Below the pieces are notes generated by a model, which was given only the letters and a program-made list of their open reading frames with translations, ran no database searches and was not told where the DNA came from. A DNA stretch of 64,000 bases from Phycisphaera sp. (GTDB taxonomy: Bacteria > Planctomycetota > Phycisphaerae > Phycisphaerales > Zrk34), in assembly GCA_016125285.1 (NCBI GenBank), contig WGMA01000051.1, positions 1 through 64,000 on the forward strand, read 5' to 3'. Both the position numbers and the translations under genes were made by a program. This document shows positions 26,874 through 36,469 of this stretch, piece by piece; within the stretch, counting starts at the first letter, position 1, and each line of letters begins with the position of its first letter.

Positions 26874-29447
26874 CTACTCGGCGGCCAGCTCGTACCACAG
26901 CGTCTTGTAGCGCGGGCCGAGTTCCGCGGTGAGCGAGCCGTCGGCGAGCACCGTCAATTCGACCTCGCCCGTGCGTTTGCCCGTGCCATCGAGCACGAAC
27001 AACCGCCGCGCGTGCTGTGACGCAGGCAGCGTCAGCGTCGCGTTGATGCCGTTGACGAGCGTCGGCCCGTGGCCCCACTTCGTGCCGACGCTGGTGCGGT
27101 CGGCGTTCCACACCATGTCCTGGTTCTCGGCGTTACCCACCGCGGTGATCAGTACCGACGCGGACTGCTCCAGCGGCTTGCCGTCGAGGCTCGTCGCCAC
27201 CAGCACCGCGTAATCGCGTTGCGTCGGGCCGAATCTCACCGACCACCCGCCGACATCGAACGACCGCCCCGCCACCAGCCCCCACACCGCGCGCGACGCC
27301 GGGGCATTCACGCGGATGAACGCCTTGTCCATCTCACGCGCGTCCCACCGAACCGATCCGTCCGGGGTCTCCAGTTCGCGACGCTCGGCCCGCTTCAGCT
27401 CCGCGACGTCGGGCGATGCGTGGCTCTTGTCCGGCTTCATGTGAGGATCGGTGCCCACGCGGTAACGCAGGCCCAACGCGCCGAGCGTCTCGCCCCGGCC
27501 CGGCGCCGCCAGCGCCGACTCGGTCAGCGCCGCCACGTCACCACGCCGGAACATCGCCGCGCACGCGCCCATCAGCGCCGACTTGCACGGCTGGCCGTTG
27601 ACGTCGAAGAACCCGCTGAAGTGGTCCGTCGCCCAGTGGTCCGACGCGCCGTGGTACTGGAAGAAGAACACCGCATCCCAGTCCTGCAGCGCCGCGATCG
27701 TCGCGGCGATCGGCACGCCGTCGGCCGAAAAATAGCCCGGCTCGCCCGTGTTCCACTCCGTAAACGTGAACGGCTTGCCCTCGACACGCCACGGCGTCCG
27801 CATCAGCAGGTTCACGCGCGGCCAGCCGTTGTCGAACGGGTACGCCACCAGCGTCTCGTTCTGCACCGTCCACGAGTTGGCGTCCCACTGCCGGCCATGA
27901 AAGATCGGGTGGTGCCAGTACGCGTGCATGTCGGCGAAGTCCGCGACCTGGTCCAGCACGTCCATCGGCTGATAGTTCGCCTGCGTTGTCGTTACCGGCG
28001 CCTTCACGCCCAGGTCATCGATGAGATACCGCTTCGCCTCACGGTAGAACGCCAACTCCGTGTCGTGCATGAACCGCAGAAAGTCGTGTGACGCGCCCAG
28101 CGCCCACGACGCGTCGGGCAGTTCGACGTTGCCCGCCTCGACGGACTGCCCGTCCGGCATCACGGTGTCACCGCCGCCCTTCGACAGCTTCACGTTCCGC
28201 AGCTCCACCGCCGCGATGTGCCCGCCGAGATCGAACGCGAGGCGGCCATCGTTCGTCACATCGTCCGTCGCCTCGAACTGTAGCAGGTGCGTCTTCCACG
28301 CCTTGCCGAGCGACACCTGCTGCGACAGCCCGAGCGACTTCCATCCGCCGCTGACCGTTGCGATGTTCAACGCGATGTCGCGCGGCTCGTCGGCGCGTGC
28401 GTCAAACCGAAGCGTATACAGCGCACCGCTCTTGAGTGTCAGCGGCGTCGACGTCAGTTGCTGATGCCACGACTGCGGCGGGACGACCTTCGGGGCGATG
28501 CGCAACGTCGTCGTGTCGTCCTCCTTCTTCGCGATGACCTCGAGCGGCGCCTTGCCGCCGTTGTCCGACACCCACCAGCCGCCGCGATTCGCCCCGCCCC
28601 AACCCGACGACGTGATCACCGGCGGTGTGGTTGTGCTCGCCGTCGGGGCCCACGCGGCACGCACCGCCTCGGTCGAACCGTACGTCGCCTTCAGCCACGC
28701 GCTCCACCGCGCGACGAGCGTCGCGTGGTACGGCTCCGGCGCCGCCAGCAGCAGGTCGGGCCCGGCGTTGGTGAACTTGTTCTCGTTGGTCATCTCCATG
28801 ATCGCCACGGCCGGGTCGTCGACACGCCGCAGGTTGTCGCGGTACGGGTTGCGATGCGTCAGGAACTCACGCCAGAACGCGAAGATCGCCCGCTGGATCT
28901 CCGGCTGAAAGTGCAACGCGTGCTTGTCGGACTGGGCGTAGTGCTGCGTGCCGAGCCCCGCGAAGCCGAGCTTCCGGCTCGGCGTGTAGCCCACGTGCAG
29001 GTTGAGGTCCGCATAGATGCCGTGCTTCGCAAGCTGCGCGAGAAAGTAGTCGAGACGATCGACCTGTTCGGGATCAAACGCGTCGTCCTTCGTGAGAATG
29101 CCCGTGGGCGAAGGCTGCGTGTCCATGTGATGGAAGCGGACGCAGTTGACGCCCAGCTTCGCGAGGTGCGCCGCGGCCTTCTCGGCGTCGACGTGGGTGG
29201 GGAAGTTGCCGCCGAAGCAGACGTTCACGCCCCAGATGCGCAAGCGTCCCGCGTCGGTGACGAAGTGGCCGTCGCGCACACGCACGAACCCGTCCGCGCC
29301 TGCGGGCGTCGGCGACAGGAACGAGAAGTCCGTCGCGGTCGCCGCCGCGTCATCGCCCGGCACCACGAACGGAAACCGCGTGTCAACGTCCGCGGCGATG
29401 AACGTCAACGCCACCACCCACGCCAGCATCCACACCTTGCGCGCCAT
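26874..29447 (-). CDS. Secreted glycosidase-like protein (cellulase-type GH-A clan)
   Basis: 857 residues. An N-terminal hydrophobic segment (about 4-22) is probably a signal peptide. The (beta/alpha)8 barrel begins near residue 65 with the Gly-Val-Asn-Val and Leu-Gly-Val-Asn-Cys-Val-Arg-Phe-His-His wording typical of GH5-like enzymes. Acid/base candidate is Glu222 (Asn-Glu-Asn) and nucleophile candidate Glu564 (Phe-Thr-Glu-Trp-Asn). The long separation is explained by an inserted beta-rich module at about 300-430 that looks like a CBM4/9-type carbohydrate-binding domain. The C-terminal 200 residues are beta-rich. An ATG 6 bases upstream (29453) is an alternative start. Exact substrate unknown. 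Confidence 0.82.
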   Translation of the reverse strand: MARKVWMLAWVVALTFIAADVDTRFPFVVPGDDAAATATDFSFLSPTPAGADGFVRVRDGHFVTDAGRLRIWGVNVCFGGNFPTHVDAEKAAAHLAKLGVNCVRFHHMDTQPSPTGILTKDDAFDPEQVDRLDYFLAQLAKHGIYADLNLHVGYTPSRKLGFAGLGTQHYAQSDKHALHFQPEIQRAIFAFWREFLTHRNPYRDNLRRVDDPAVAIMEMTNENKFTNAGPDLLLAAPEPYHATLVARWSAWLKATYGSTEAVRAAWAPTASTTTPPVITSSGWGGANRGGWWVSDNGGKAPLEVIAKKEDDTTTLRIAPKVVPPQSWHQQLTSTPLTLKSGALYTLRFDARADEPRDIALNIATVSGGWKSLGLSQQVSLGKAWKTHLLQFEATDDVTNDGRLAFDLGGHIAAVELRNVKLSKGGGDTVMPDGQSVEAGNVELPDASWALGASHDFLRFMHDTELAFYREAKRYLIDDLGVKAPVTTTQANYQPMDVLDQVADFADMHAYWHHPIFHGRQWDANSWTVQNETLVAYPFDNGWPRVNLLMRTPWRVEGKPFTFTEWNTGEPGYFSADGVPIAATIAALQDWDAVFFFQYHGASDHWATDHFSGFFDVNGQPCKSALMGACAAMFRRGDVAALTESALAAPGRGETLGALGLRYRVGTDPHMKPDKSHASPDVAELKRAERRELETPDGSVRWDAREMDKAFIRVNAPASRAVWGLVAGRSFDVGGWSVRFGPTQRDYAVLVATSLDGKPLEQSASVLITAVGNAENQDMVWNADRTSVGTKWGHGPTLVNGINATLTLPASQHARRLFVLDGTGKRTGEVELTVLADGSLTAELGPRYKTLWYELAAE

Positions 29448-29742
29448 ACCCATCACCTGTCTTGATCGAGTTCCGTGCCCACGCCCGACGCTGCGTCGCG
29501 CGCCTTGAACAGCATAGCATCGCGCCGTCGAGCCTGCCCCGTCGGGGCCAGCGTACACTCGCCTCAGCATTTCCCTGAGCAGCAACGCGAACTCAAGTTC
29601 TCATTGATTCTTCGATTGACGCGGACACCCCACGAACCCTACCGTGCAGTAGCGGCGTATCAACCTCAGTGGTTGGATACGTTGTCGAGCAAAGGTGGAC
29701 ACCATGCAAACGATCGCGCTGGCGAACAAGGGAACGACGCAC
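29448..29742. other. Divergent intergenic region between glycosidase and SDR
   Basis: 295 bases with no supported gene. On the minus strand a TATGCT (29511-29516) could be a -10 for the glycosidase. AAGGTGG ahead of ATG 29704 provides an alternative ribosome-binding site for a slightly longer SDR. Confidence 0.4.
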
Positions 29743-30513
29743 ATGGACAGCGACTTTCGGCTGGACGGGCGTGTGGCGCTGGTGACGGGCGCGAGTCGCG
29801 GGATCGGCTTGGCGTGCGCCGATGCGCTGGCCGGCGCAGGCGCGGACGTGTTGCTTGTCGCGCGGCCGAGCATGGAGTTGTATGAGTCGGCGGTCAGGCT
29901 ACGCGAGGCGTCGGGTCGGCGCGTGGAGGCGTGCCCGCTCGACCTGCACGACGTGGACTCGATCGCGCTGTGGTACGAGACGCTGCTCGAAGATCGCGAA
30001 CCGATCGACATCCTCGTCAACGCTGCGGGCATGTCGCACCGAGGCCCCGCCGAGGGACTGACGCTCGATCAGTTCACCGAGACGTTGACAATCAATCTCA
30101 CCGCGCCGTTCGCGTTGTCGCAGGCGTTCGCGCGGGCGCTGATCGCCGCGGACAAGCCCGGCCGCATCGTCAACATCGCGTCGCTGATGAGCAGCGCCAC
30201 GCGGCCCGGCACCGCGCCTTACACGGCGTCCAAGGGCGGCCTGGCGATGCTCACCAAGGCGCTGGCGTGCGACTGGGCCGACAAAAACATCCTCGTCAAC
30301 GCCGTGGCGCCGGGCTACATCCACACCGAACTGACCGACACGCTGTACCGCGATCGACGCTTCAGCAAGTGGGTGCGGCAGCGCAGCCTGCTGGGACGCT
30401 GGGGCGAGCCGGGCGACGTGGCGCGGCCGGTGCTGTTCCTCGCGTCGCCCGCCAGCGGCTTCATCACCGGACAGGTGATCTATGTCGACGGCGGCTGGAC
30501 CGCCCACCTTTGA
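29743..30513 (+). CDS. Short-chain dehydrogenase/reductase (gluconate/FabG-like)
   Basis: 256 residues, a classical SDR. Gly-Ala-Ser-Arg-Gly-Ile-Gly near residues 16-22, Asn-Ala-Ala-Gly at about 93-96, and Tyr160-x3-Lys164 are visible. The C-terminal Ala-Ser-Pro-Ala-Ser-Gly-Phe-Ile-Thr-Gly-Gln and Val-Asp-Gly-Gly motif is typical of sugar-alcohol and 3-oxoacyl reductases. The start at 29743 gives the standard short N-terminus; ATG 29704, with AAGGTGG upstream, would add 13 residues. It lies in the sugar-degradation region and might act on a released sugar acid or alcohol, but that is context only. Confidence 0.9.
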   Translation: MDSDFRLDGRVALVTGASRGIGLACADALAGAGADVLLVARPSMELYESAVRLREASGRRVEACPLDLHDVDSIALWYETLLEDREPIDILVNAAGMSHRGPAEGLTLDQFTETLTINLTAPFALSQAFARALIAADKPGRIVNIASLMSSATRPGTAPYTASKGGLAMLTKALACDWADKNILVNAVAPGYIHTELTDTLYRDRRFSKWVRQRSLLGRWGEPGDVARPVLFLASPASGFITGQVIYVDGGWTAHL

Positions 30514-30579
30514 CCCGTTGTGCCGGGTACGCGATCATAAACACATCGCGATACACGACACGTTCAAACGGGGTGCCCC

Positions 30580-30756
30580 ATGACACTCGACACGATTCTC
30601 ACGGTCCTCGCGGCCGGCGTTCTCGACAGCACCATCCGCGGGGCCGTCATCGGCGGCCTCGTCGGCGCGGGCGTCGGCCTGCTGTTCGGCCTGATCCGCA
30701 AGCTGAGCGGCGGCAGCGGCTCCAAGAACGGCGGCTCGGATAACGACGCGAAATGA
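30580..30756 (+). CDS. 58-residue glycine-zipper membrane peptide
   Basis: 58 residues, not recognised. Residues 18-43 form one hydrophobic helix with glycines at i, i+4 spacing (Gly-Gly-Leu-Val-Gly-Ala-Gly-Val-Gly), a pattern that favours helix packing. The C-terminus is a Gly/Ser/Asn/Lys tail. Coding evidence is modest: a clean ATG, third-position G/C throughout and a stop before the convergent sulfatase. A CATAAA at about 30536 could be a -10. Could be a small inner-membrane protein or a chance frame. Confidence 0.5.
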   Translation: MTLDTILTVLAAGVLDSTIRGAVIGGLVGAGVGLLFGLIRKLSGGSGSKNGGSDNDAK

Positions 30757-30775
30757 CGCGCCGCCGGCGGTCGCG

Positions 30776-32251
30776 TCAGCGGCTGCGGAAGTACGGCTTG
30801 GACGCACGCTCTTCGAGACGATCACCCATGGCCTTCAGATCGAGCGGCGCGTCGGTTCGCCGATCCCACCAAACGTCGGCGCGCTCGGGGTCGTACAGCG
30901 GATTGGCGGTCGGCAGTTTCGCACCGACGCGCTCGCGCCACGCTTCGATCTTCGCGAGCATCGCCGCGGCGCGATCCGGCCGACGGGCCGAGAGATTGGT
31001 CGTCTCGCTCGGGTCGTCACGCAGATTGAACAGCGACAGCGCGCCGGTCTCGTACCACTCGATGAGTTTCCAATCGCCCATGCGAACCGCCGTCGCAGGC
31101 GTGCTGTGGTGGTAGTGCGGGTAGTGGATATAGATCGCCTCACGACCGAGGTCGGCGTTGGGATCGCGGAACACAGGCGTGAGGTTCACGCCGTCGATCG
31201 GCTGATCGGGGTTGGCGACGCCGGCGATCGCGCAGAACGTCGGCAGCATGTCCCACATCGCGGCCGGTTCGCGGCAGACCACTCCCGCGGGCGCCACGCC
31301 GGGCCACCGCACGATGAACGGCACACGCACGCCGCCCTCGTAGACCATGCCCTTCTCGCCACGCAGGGGTTCGTTGGTCGACACCACCTGCCCGGTGCCG
31401 GTGTACGCCTCACCCAGCCCGCCGTTGTCGGACGTGACGATCACCACCGTGTTTTCCGACATGCCCAGTTCGTCGAGTGTGTCGAGCAGGCGACCGACCT
31501 GCGTGTCCAGGTCCTCGACCATCGCCGCGTAGACCGGGTGATTCACGCCGGTCGTCGGCTTGGCCTTGTCGGCGTACTTGCTGATCGTCGACTCGTTGCC
31601 CTGAATGGGGATGTGCACGGCGTGGTGCGACACGTGAAGGAAGAACGGTTTGCCCGACTTCGCAGCGTGCTCGCGCAGGATATAGATCGCCTGATCGGTG
31701 ATGAGGTCCATGTCTTTCGGACCGTTGGGTTTGTCGCCGCGCCACTCGCGAAACGGCTTGCCGAGGTTGGCCGCGTTGACCTGATAGCCGTGCGAGCCCG
31801 GCGCGTTCGCCGCGCCCCACCCGAGGTGCCACTTGCCGAAATAGCCGGTGAGGTAACCCGCCGCGCCGAGCGCTTCGCCCGGAGTGGTGAGCGCGTGATC
31901 GAGGTGATCGGGCATCGCGGGCACGACAAGCTTCGCGAACTTCTTGTAGTGGCCGGGCAGGAAGTCCGTGATCCCGACGCGCGCGGAATTCTGCCCGGTC
32001 TCGATCGTGCCGCGCGTCGACGAGCAGACTGGCGTCGCGTAGAAGTCCGTGAAGCGCACGCCCTGCGACGCCAACGCGTCGATCCGGGGCGTCTCGTGAA
32101 ACTTGTGTCCGTAGCAACGCAGGTCGGGCCAACCCATGTCGTCGATCAGCACGAAGAGGATGTTCGGCTTAGCGGCCGCTTGCGACTTCGCAACGCTCGC
32201 GACTCCAAGCACCACCGCCATAACGATCGTTGCTACCCGCATCGCGCCCAT
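30776..32251 (-). CDS. Sulfatase with atypical Cys-Ser-Ser-Thr-Arg active-site motif
   Basis: 491 residues, a secreted type I sulfatase with a signal peptide (about 1-26). Metal-binding Asp37-Asp38 (Ile-Asp-Asp-Met-Gly), a His in the Gly-Lys-Trp-His block and an Asn/Asp block near 280 (Ser-Asn-Asp/Asp-Asn-Gly-Gly) are present. The active-site motif, which needs a formylglycine made from Cys, reads Cys76-Ser-Ser-Thr-Arg80: the canonical proline of C-x-P-x-R is serine. ATG 32251 and ATG 32242 are both possible; an ATG at 32278 overlaps the upstream gene. The upstream DUF6807 stop lies 11 bases away, so the pair is probably cotranscribed. Confidence 0.9.
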   Translation of the reverse strand: MGAMRVATIVMAVVLGVASVAKSQAAAKPNILFVLIDDMGWPDLRCYGHKFHETPRIDALASQGVRFTDFYATPVCSSTRGTIETGQNSARVGITDFLPGHYKKFAKLVVPAMPDHLDHALTTPGEALGAAGYLTGYFGKWHLGWGAANAPGSHGYQVNAANLGKPFREWRGDKPNGPKDMDLITDQAIYILREHAAKSGKPFFLHVSHHAVHIPIQGNESTISKYADKAKPTTGVNHPVYAAMVEDLDTQVGRLLDTLDELGMSENTVVIVTSDNGGLGEAYTGTGQVVSTNEPLRGEKGMVYEGGVRVPFIVRWPGVAPAGVVCREPAAMWDMLPTFCAIAGVANPDQPIDGVNLTPVFRDPNADLGREAIYIHYPHYHHSTPATAVRMGDWKLIEWYETGALSLFNLRDDPSETTNLSARRPDRAAAMLAKIEAWRERVGAKLPTANPLYDPERADVWWDRRTDAPLDLKAMGDRLEERASKPYFRSR

Positions 32252-32261
32252 CACGCTTCGT

Positions 32262-33542
32262 TTATTTCGCAAGTTCAACCTTCACTTTCGGTGGATCGCC
32301 GAACGCCGCCCAGTGCTGTTCGGCGAAAGACTTGTCGATGCCCGACTCGTGGATCAGGAACCGGTAGCGGAACACATGCGTCGCGCCGGGTTCCCACGTC
32401 CACGGCCCGGTCTGGATAGGCGCCCAGTTGAAGAACGGCCCGAACCCGCCGCTCGTGCGCATGTTCTCAGGGAAGCGATCGTTGTCCGGATGACACATCA
32501 GCAGCATCGACACGTCCTTCCCGCCGACCTTTCCGCTGTGCATGCACCACGCGGCGGCGGTCTGGTGTGCGTCCTGGTAGGTCTTACCCGCCGAGGTGAG
32601 GATTTCGTAATCCTTCTTATCCCAGTCCCTCGGCCCGCGGTAAGCCATGCCGCCGTAACGGTACTGCTCCAACAGAAGCGGCGCGTCGCTCACGTTGGTC
32701 TGTGTCGACGTGATGTCGAACATCCACCACCCGACGCGCGGCCCACCCGCGGCGTAGGCTCGCACGTCCCACTTCTCATGCAGCACGACGTGCTCCGCGT
32801 TATCGCCGACCTTCTTCTCGGGCAGCGCGACGTGATCGTGCTCCACGACGAATCGGCCGAACACGGGGCCGGCCTCCGACGGTCCGAACTTCGAGAATCG
32901 CACCGTGCCGCTTTCATCGCCGATGTTCCAGAAGTCGATCGCGCGGCCCTTCCACTTCGTGTGCACCCACGCCTGCCACAGGCCTTTGTGATGCGTGTGA
33001 TCCGCCGGGAAGTCCTCCGTCATCAGCAGGCCGTTCGGGCTGAACACGGGGTGGATGTACGCGCTGCGTGCGAACGCTTCGCGATTGAGTTGCGGGTTGT
33101 GCAGCGCCACGCCCTCCGGCACGGGAACGGGCGTGTAGTGGTATTGAAGCAACGGCCGTCCGTAAAGGTCGAGCGAGATCACGTCCTGATCACGCCGCAG
33201 CGCGACGTTTGACGCGGGCGACTTCGGATCGTTCCCGCGTACGAGCTCGAACGTCCGCACGCCGCCGGCACGCGTGGCGCCCGTCAGCGTGATCCAGAGC
33301 ACCGGCTTGTCGCCCGGCTCGTACTGCGAGGGAATCCAGTCGGCGCCCTCACGCACGTGATACCCGTCGATGAAGCTGACCACGCCCTGCGGCAGCGGCA
33401 CGGCGACCGGCGTGTCGTCGCGCTCGTGCGGGCCCGCCTCAACGGTGATCTTCGCCAACACCTTCTGCGCGTGCGCGGCCGACGTCGCGATCACCACGAG
33501 CAGCATCGACACGGCCAGCGTGCAACGGCGACACTTCGGCAT
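32262..33542 (-). CDS. PmoA-like (DUF6807) secreted protein
   Basis: 426 residues. A signal peptide covers about 1-25. The mark of the family is the motif near residues 165-195, His-Pro-Val-x-Ser-Pro-Asn-Gly and Phe-Pro-Ala-Asp-His-Thr-His-His-Lys-Gly-Leu-Trp. Proteins of this group occur in planctomycete and verrucomicrobial sugar-utilisation clusters; their reaction is not established to my knowledge. It sits between two sulfatases on the same strand, with 11 bases to the next start, so a role in the same polysaccharide pathway is likely. Nothing in the sequence identifies a catalytic mechanism; the conserved His cluster may bind metal. Confidence 0.87.
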   Translation of the reverse strand: MPKCRRCTLAVSMLLVVIATSAAHAQKVLAKITVEAGPHERDDTPVAVPLPQGVVSFIDGYHVREGADWIPSQYEPGDKPVLWITLTGATRAGGVRTFELVRGNDPKSPASNVALRRDQDVISLDLYGRPLLQYHYTPVPVPEGVALHNPQLNREAFARSAYIHPVFSPNGLLMTEDFPADHTHHKGLWQAWVHTKWKGRAIDFWNIGDESGTVRFSKFGPSEAGPVFGRFVVEHDHVALPEKKVGDNAEHVVLHEKWDVRAYAAGGPRVGWWMFDITSTQTNVSDAPLLLEQYRYGGMAYRGPRDWDKKDYEILTSAGKTYQDAHQTAAAWCMHSGKVGGKDVSMLLMCHPDNDRFPENMRTSGGFGPFFNWAPIQTGPWTWEPGATHVFRYRFLIHESGIDKSFAEQHWAAFGDPPKVKVELAK

Positions 33543-33544
33543 GC

Positions 33545-34951
33545 TCAGTTGTCTTTCTGCTTGTTCTTCTTGTTCCTGCCGCCGCTCGCGTAGAACCCTT
33601 CGCGTGTGTACTGATTGATCACGCTGCGGAGGCGGTCCCGCACCTCGCGCTGCTCGGCCGTGAGCTTGTTCGGGTCGAGCGGTGAGGTCTCGTAGAAGTC
33701 GGCCGGGACGTCGTAGAACTCACCGGTCCGGTAGAGCTTGTAACGGTGCGTGCGGGCGGACTCGCCGGCCGAGTGATCCTTGCCCGGATCCTGCAGCTTG
33801 CCGTTGCGGAAGTACCAGCAGTAGACGAACTCGCGCGGGTGGCCCACCTCGCCACGCATCTGCGGCAGGTAGCTGCGGCCGGTGACGCCGAGGTGCTCGG
33901 GCACCTTCACGCCGGCCGTGTCCGCCAGCGTCGGCAGCACATCGGAGAAGTCCACCAGGTCGGTGATCACGCGCTCGCGTGGGATCGAGCCGGGCCAGTT
34001 CGCGATCATCGACACGTGCGTGCCGTTATCCATCATGTGGCTCTTGCCACCGATCCATTCGCGACCGCGGAATCGCGACTTGATGCTGTGATACGTGCCG
34101 TTGTCGCCGGTGAAGATGAACAGCGTGTTCTCCCGAACGCCGGCCGCATCGAGCTTCGCGATCACCTTGCCGACCATCTTGTCGCAGTACGCCACCATGT
34201 CCGCGAAGTACTTGTCGTCGACGCCCTCTCCGCTCTTTTCCGACTTGTCGTTTCGACGAGCCATCGGGTCCCATTCCTTCGAGTCCGGCGTCGGCTCGAA
34301 CGGCCAGTGCGTCAGCATCATCGGGTAGTAAAGAAAGAACGGCTTGTCACCCTTCGCGGCGCGATCGATGAAGTCGAGCGCGTACGCGTTGACGATGTCG
34401 GGGCCGTACTCGCCGTTCTTGTAGTCGACCTCCTTGCCGTTGACCTCGAATCCGGGATTCGGATAACGATTGGGCCGACGCGTGAGTTGCCAGAGGCAGT
34501 ACTCGTCGAAACCGAACTTGTGCGGCCCCTCGAAGCCGCCCTTGAGCTGCCACTTGCCGGCAATGCACGTCGCGTAGCCCGCGTCGTGGAGGATATTGCC
34601 GAACGTCGTGGCCTTCGGATCGAGGATGCCGAACGCGATGTAGTTATCGCTGTTGTATTTGCCGGTCATGATCTGAACGCGCGACGGCGTGCAGATCGGC
34701 TGGCTGTAGCAGTGCTCGAATCGCACGCCGGTCTTCGCGAGTTGGTCGAGGTTCGGCGTCTTGTACGACTCGCCGCCGTTGGCCGTCACGCACTCGTAGC
34801 CCATGTCGTCGGCCATCATCAACACGATGTTCGGCCGCTTGTCCGCGGCGTTGGCTTGACGCATCGACAAGCTCTGTACCACGAACACAACAAGCACCGC
34901 CGCGCACAGGGCCTCGACATAGGTGAAGGTTCGAGTTGTCTGAATCCGCAT
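33545..34951 (-). CDS. Sulfatase with canonical CTPSR motif
   Basis: 468 residues. Signal peptide to about residue 36. Asp48-Asp49 (Ala-Asp-Asp-Met-Gly) and the active-site pattern Cys87-Thr-Pro-Ser-Arg91, which is the canonical formylglycine sequence, then Gly-Lys-Trp-Gln-Leu-Lys. It is the only one of the four adjacent sulfatases with the exact consensus. The stop codon is 2 bases from the DUF6807 start. The C-terminal tail is Lys/Asn-rich. It probably removes sulfate esters from a secreted or extracellular polysaccharide. Confidence 0.95.
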   Translation of the reverse strand: MRIQTTRTFTYVEALCAAVLVVFVVQSLSMRQANAADKRPNIVLMMADDMGYECVTANGGESYKTPNLDQLAKTGVRFEHCYSQPICTPSRVQIMTGKYNSDNYIAFGILDPKATTFGNILHDAGYATCIAGKWQLKGGFEGPHKFGFDEYCLWQLTRRPNRYPNPGFEVNGKEVDYKNGEYGPDIVNAYALDFIDRAAKGDKPFFLYYPMMLTHWPFEPTPDSKEWDPMARRNDKSEKSGEGVDDKYFADMVAYCDKMVGKVIAKLDAAGVRENTLFIFTGDNGTYHSIKSRFRGREWIGGKSHMMDNGTHVSMIANWPGSIPRERVITDLVDFSDVLPTLADTAGVKVPEHLGVTGRSYLPQMRGEVGHPREFVYCWYFRNGKLQDPGKDHSAGESARTHRYKLYRTGEFYDVPADFYETSPLDPNKLTAEQREVRDRLRSVINQYTREGFYASGGRNKKNKQKDN

Positions 34952-34987
34952 CGGCTGACTCCTGGCGCCCAGGTTGAGGGAACGTGG

Positions 34988-36469
34988 TCACTTGCCCTTT
35001 GGCGTCGTGTGTTTAACGCCGCCGCGACCGTAGTACGGGTAATGATCGAATGCCTCACCGCCGCCGACGACACGCGGGTCCTCGGTGGACTTCAACTCGG
35101 CCATGAGCTGCATCGCGAGCGTCCGCTTGATGTCCGCGTAGAACGGATCCTCCGCGATGTTGTGCAGTTGATCAGGGTCTCTGCTCAGATCGTAAAGTTC
35201 CTCGGCCGGGCGTTTGTCGAACGCGAGCGAAACCAGTCGACCGAACCTCGGATCGTCGCGATGAGCGAGCATGAAGTCCTTCGTCGGCCCGCCGTCGCAA
35301 TCTCCGCAGGCGTTGCCGTTGAACGACAGCGCCGGATCGGGGCAGCCCGCGGGCCACCGGTCCGGCTCGAAGTTGTAAATGTAGAGAAACCCGTCGGTGC
35401 GGATGGCACGCATCGGGTAGCCGCCGGGGTTCGGCTTCTCCTGCCCTTGGGCGTGACGCTCGCGACCGGTCAGCACGTGATCGCGCGACGCGACAACGCG
35501 GCCGGACTTCTCCGACGTCAGCACCGGCATCAGCGAACGACCGGTCATCTCGTCGGGGATGCGGACGTTCGCGGCCTCGAGGAACGTCGGCGCGAGATCG
35601 GTGAACGAGACGAAGTCCGTGACGCGCCGCCCGGCCTTGACCCTCGCGCCCCAGCGGATCGCCATCGGCACACGCACGCCGGAGTCGTACAGGTGACACT
35701 TGTGCCGCGGGAGCGGCATGCCGTGATCGCCGCTCATCACGATGATCGTGTTGTCGAGTTCGCCCGCCGCTTCGAGCATCGCGACGGCCTTCGCCACATC
35801 GCTGTCCCACCGCTGCACCTCGAAGTAGTAGTCCGCCACGTCGTTCCGCACGACCTCGTCATCGGGCAGGTCGGCCGGTAGTTTGATCGCGTTGACGTCC
35901 ATGCCGCTGCGTTTGCCGCTGCCCGGGTCGTATGGCCGGTGCGGGTCCGACGTGCCGAACCAGAAGCAGAACGGCTTGCCCTTCGTTCGCGACTTGAGGA
36001 AGTCGTCGAAGCTCTTGAACGACGGGCCGGCCGGGTCTTCCTCGCGTCCCAGCGCACGCCAGTCACCGGGGCCCCACGCCTTACGCCAGTGCCCGATCTC
36101 GTAGCCCGCGTCGCGCAGCAGATACGGAAACAGCTTGTACTTCGGGGCGAGCGACGACCAAAGGTTGCCGCCCTCCTCCAGACGCCAGTGGTACTGCCCG
36201 GTCAGCGCCGCGTTGCGGCACGGCGTGCACGACGGTGAGCTGACATACGCGTTATCGAACAGCACGCCCTCGCGCGCCAGGCGGTCGAACGTCGGCGTCT
36301 TGACGACCGGATCGCCGTACACTCCCGCGTGCGGCCAGCCCCAGTCGTCCGCGAGGCAGAACAGGATGTTGGGGCGGCTGTCCTCGACCGCACGCACCGC
36401 GCGCGGCGCCGTGAGGCCCACACCGAGCGCGATCGCCAGCATCCACACAATGAACAGATGACGTCTCAT
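34988..36469 (-). CDS. Sulfatase with CTPCR motif
   Basis: 493 residues. Signal peptide to about residue 28. Asp41-Asp42 (Leu-Ala-Asp-Asp-Trp-Gly) and the active-site pattern Cys81-Thr-Pro-Cys-Arg85. The formylglycine precursor Cys and the proline are retained, while the usual Ser/Ala at the fourth position is a second Cys. The start at 36469 is chosen because it overlaps the upstream sulfatase stop by one base (TGATG). Later Gly-Asp-His-Gly-Met supplies metal ligands. Substrate unknown. Confidence 0.94.
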   Translation of the reverse strand: MRRHLFIVWMLAIALGVGLTAPRAVRAVEDSRPNILFCLADDWGWPHAGVYGDPVVKTPTFDRLAREGVLFDNAYVSSPSCTPCRNAALTGQYHWRLEEGGNLWSSLAPKYKLFPYLLRDAGYEIGHWRKAWGPGDWRALGREEDPAGPSFKSFDDFLKSRTKGKPFCFWFGTSDPHRPYDPGSGKRSGMDVNAIKLPADLPDDEVVRNDVADYYFEVQRWDSDVAKAVAMLEAAGELDNTIIVMSGDHGMPLPRHKCHLYDSGVRVPMAIRWGARVKAGRRVTDFVSFTDLAPTFLEAANVRIPDEMTGRSLMPVLTSEKSGRVVASRDHVLTGRERHAQGQEKPNPGGYPMRAIRTDGFLYIYNFEPDRWPAGCPDPALSFNGNACGDCDGGPTKDFMLAHRDDPRFGRLVSLAFDKRPAEELYDLSRDPDQLHNIAEDPFYADIKRTLAMQLMAELKSTEDPRVVGGGEAFDHYPYYGRGGVKHTTPKGK

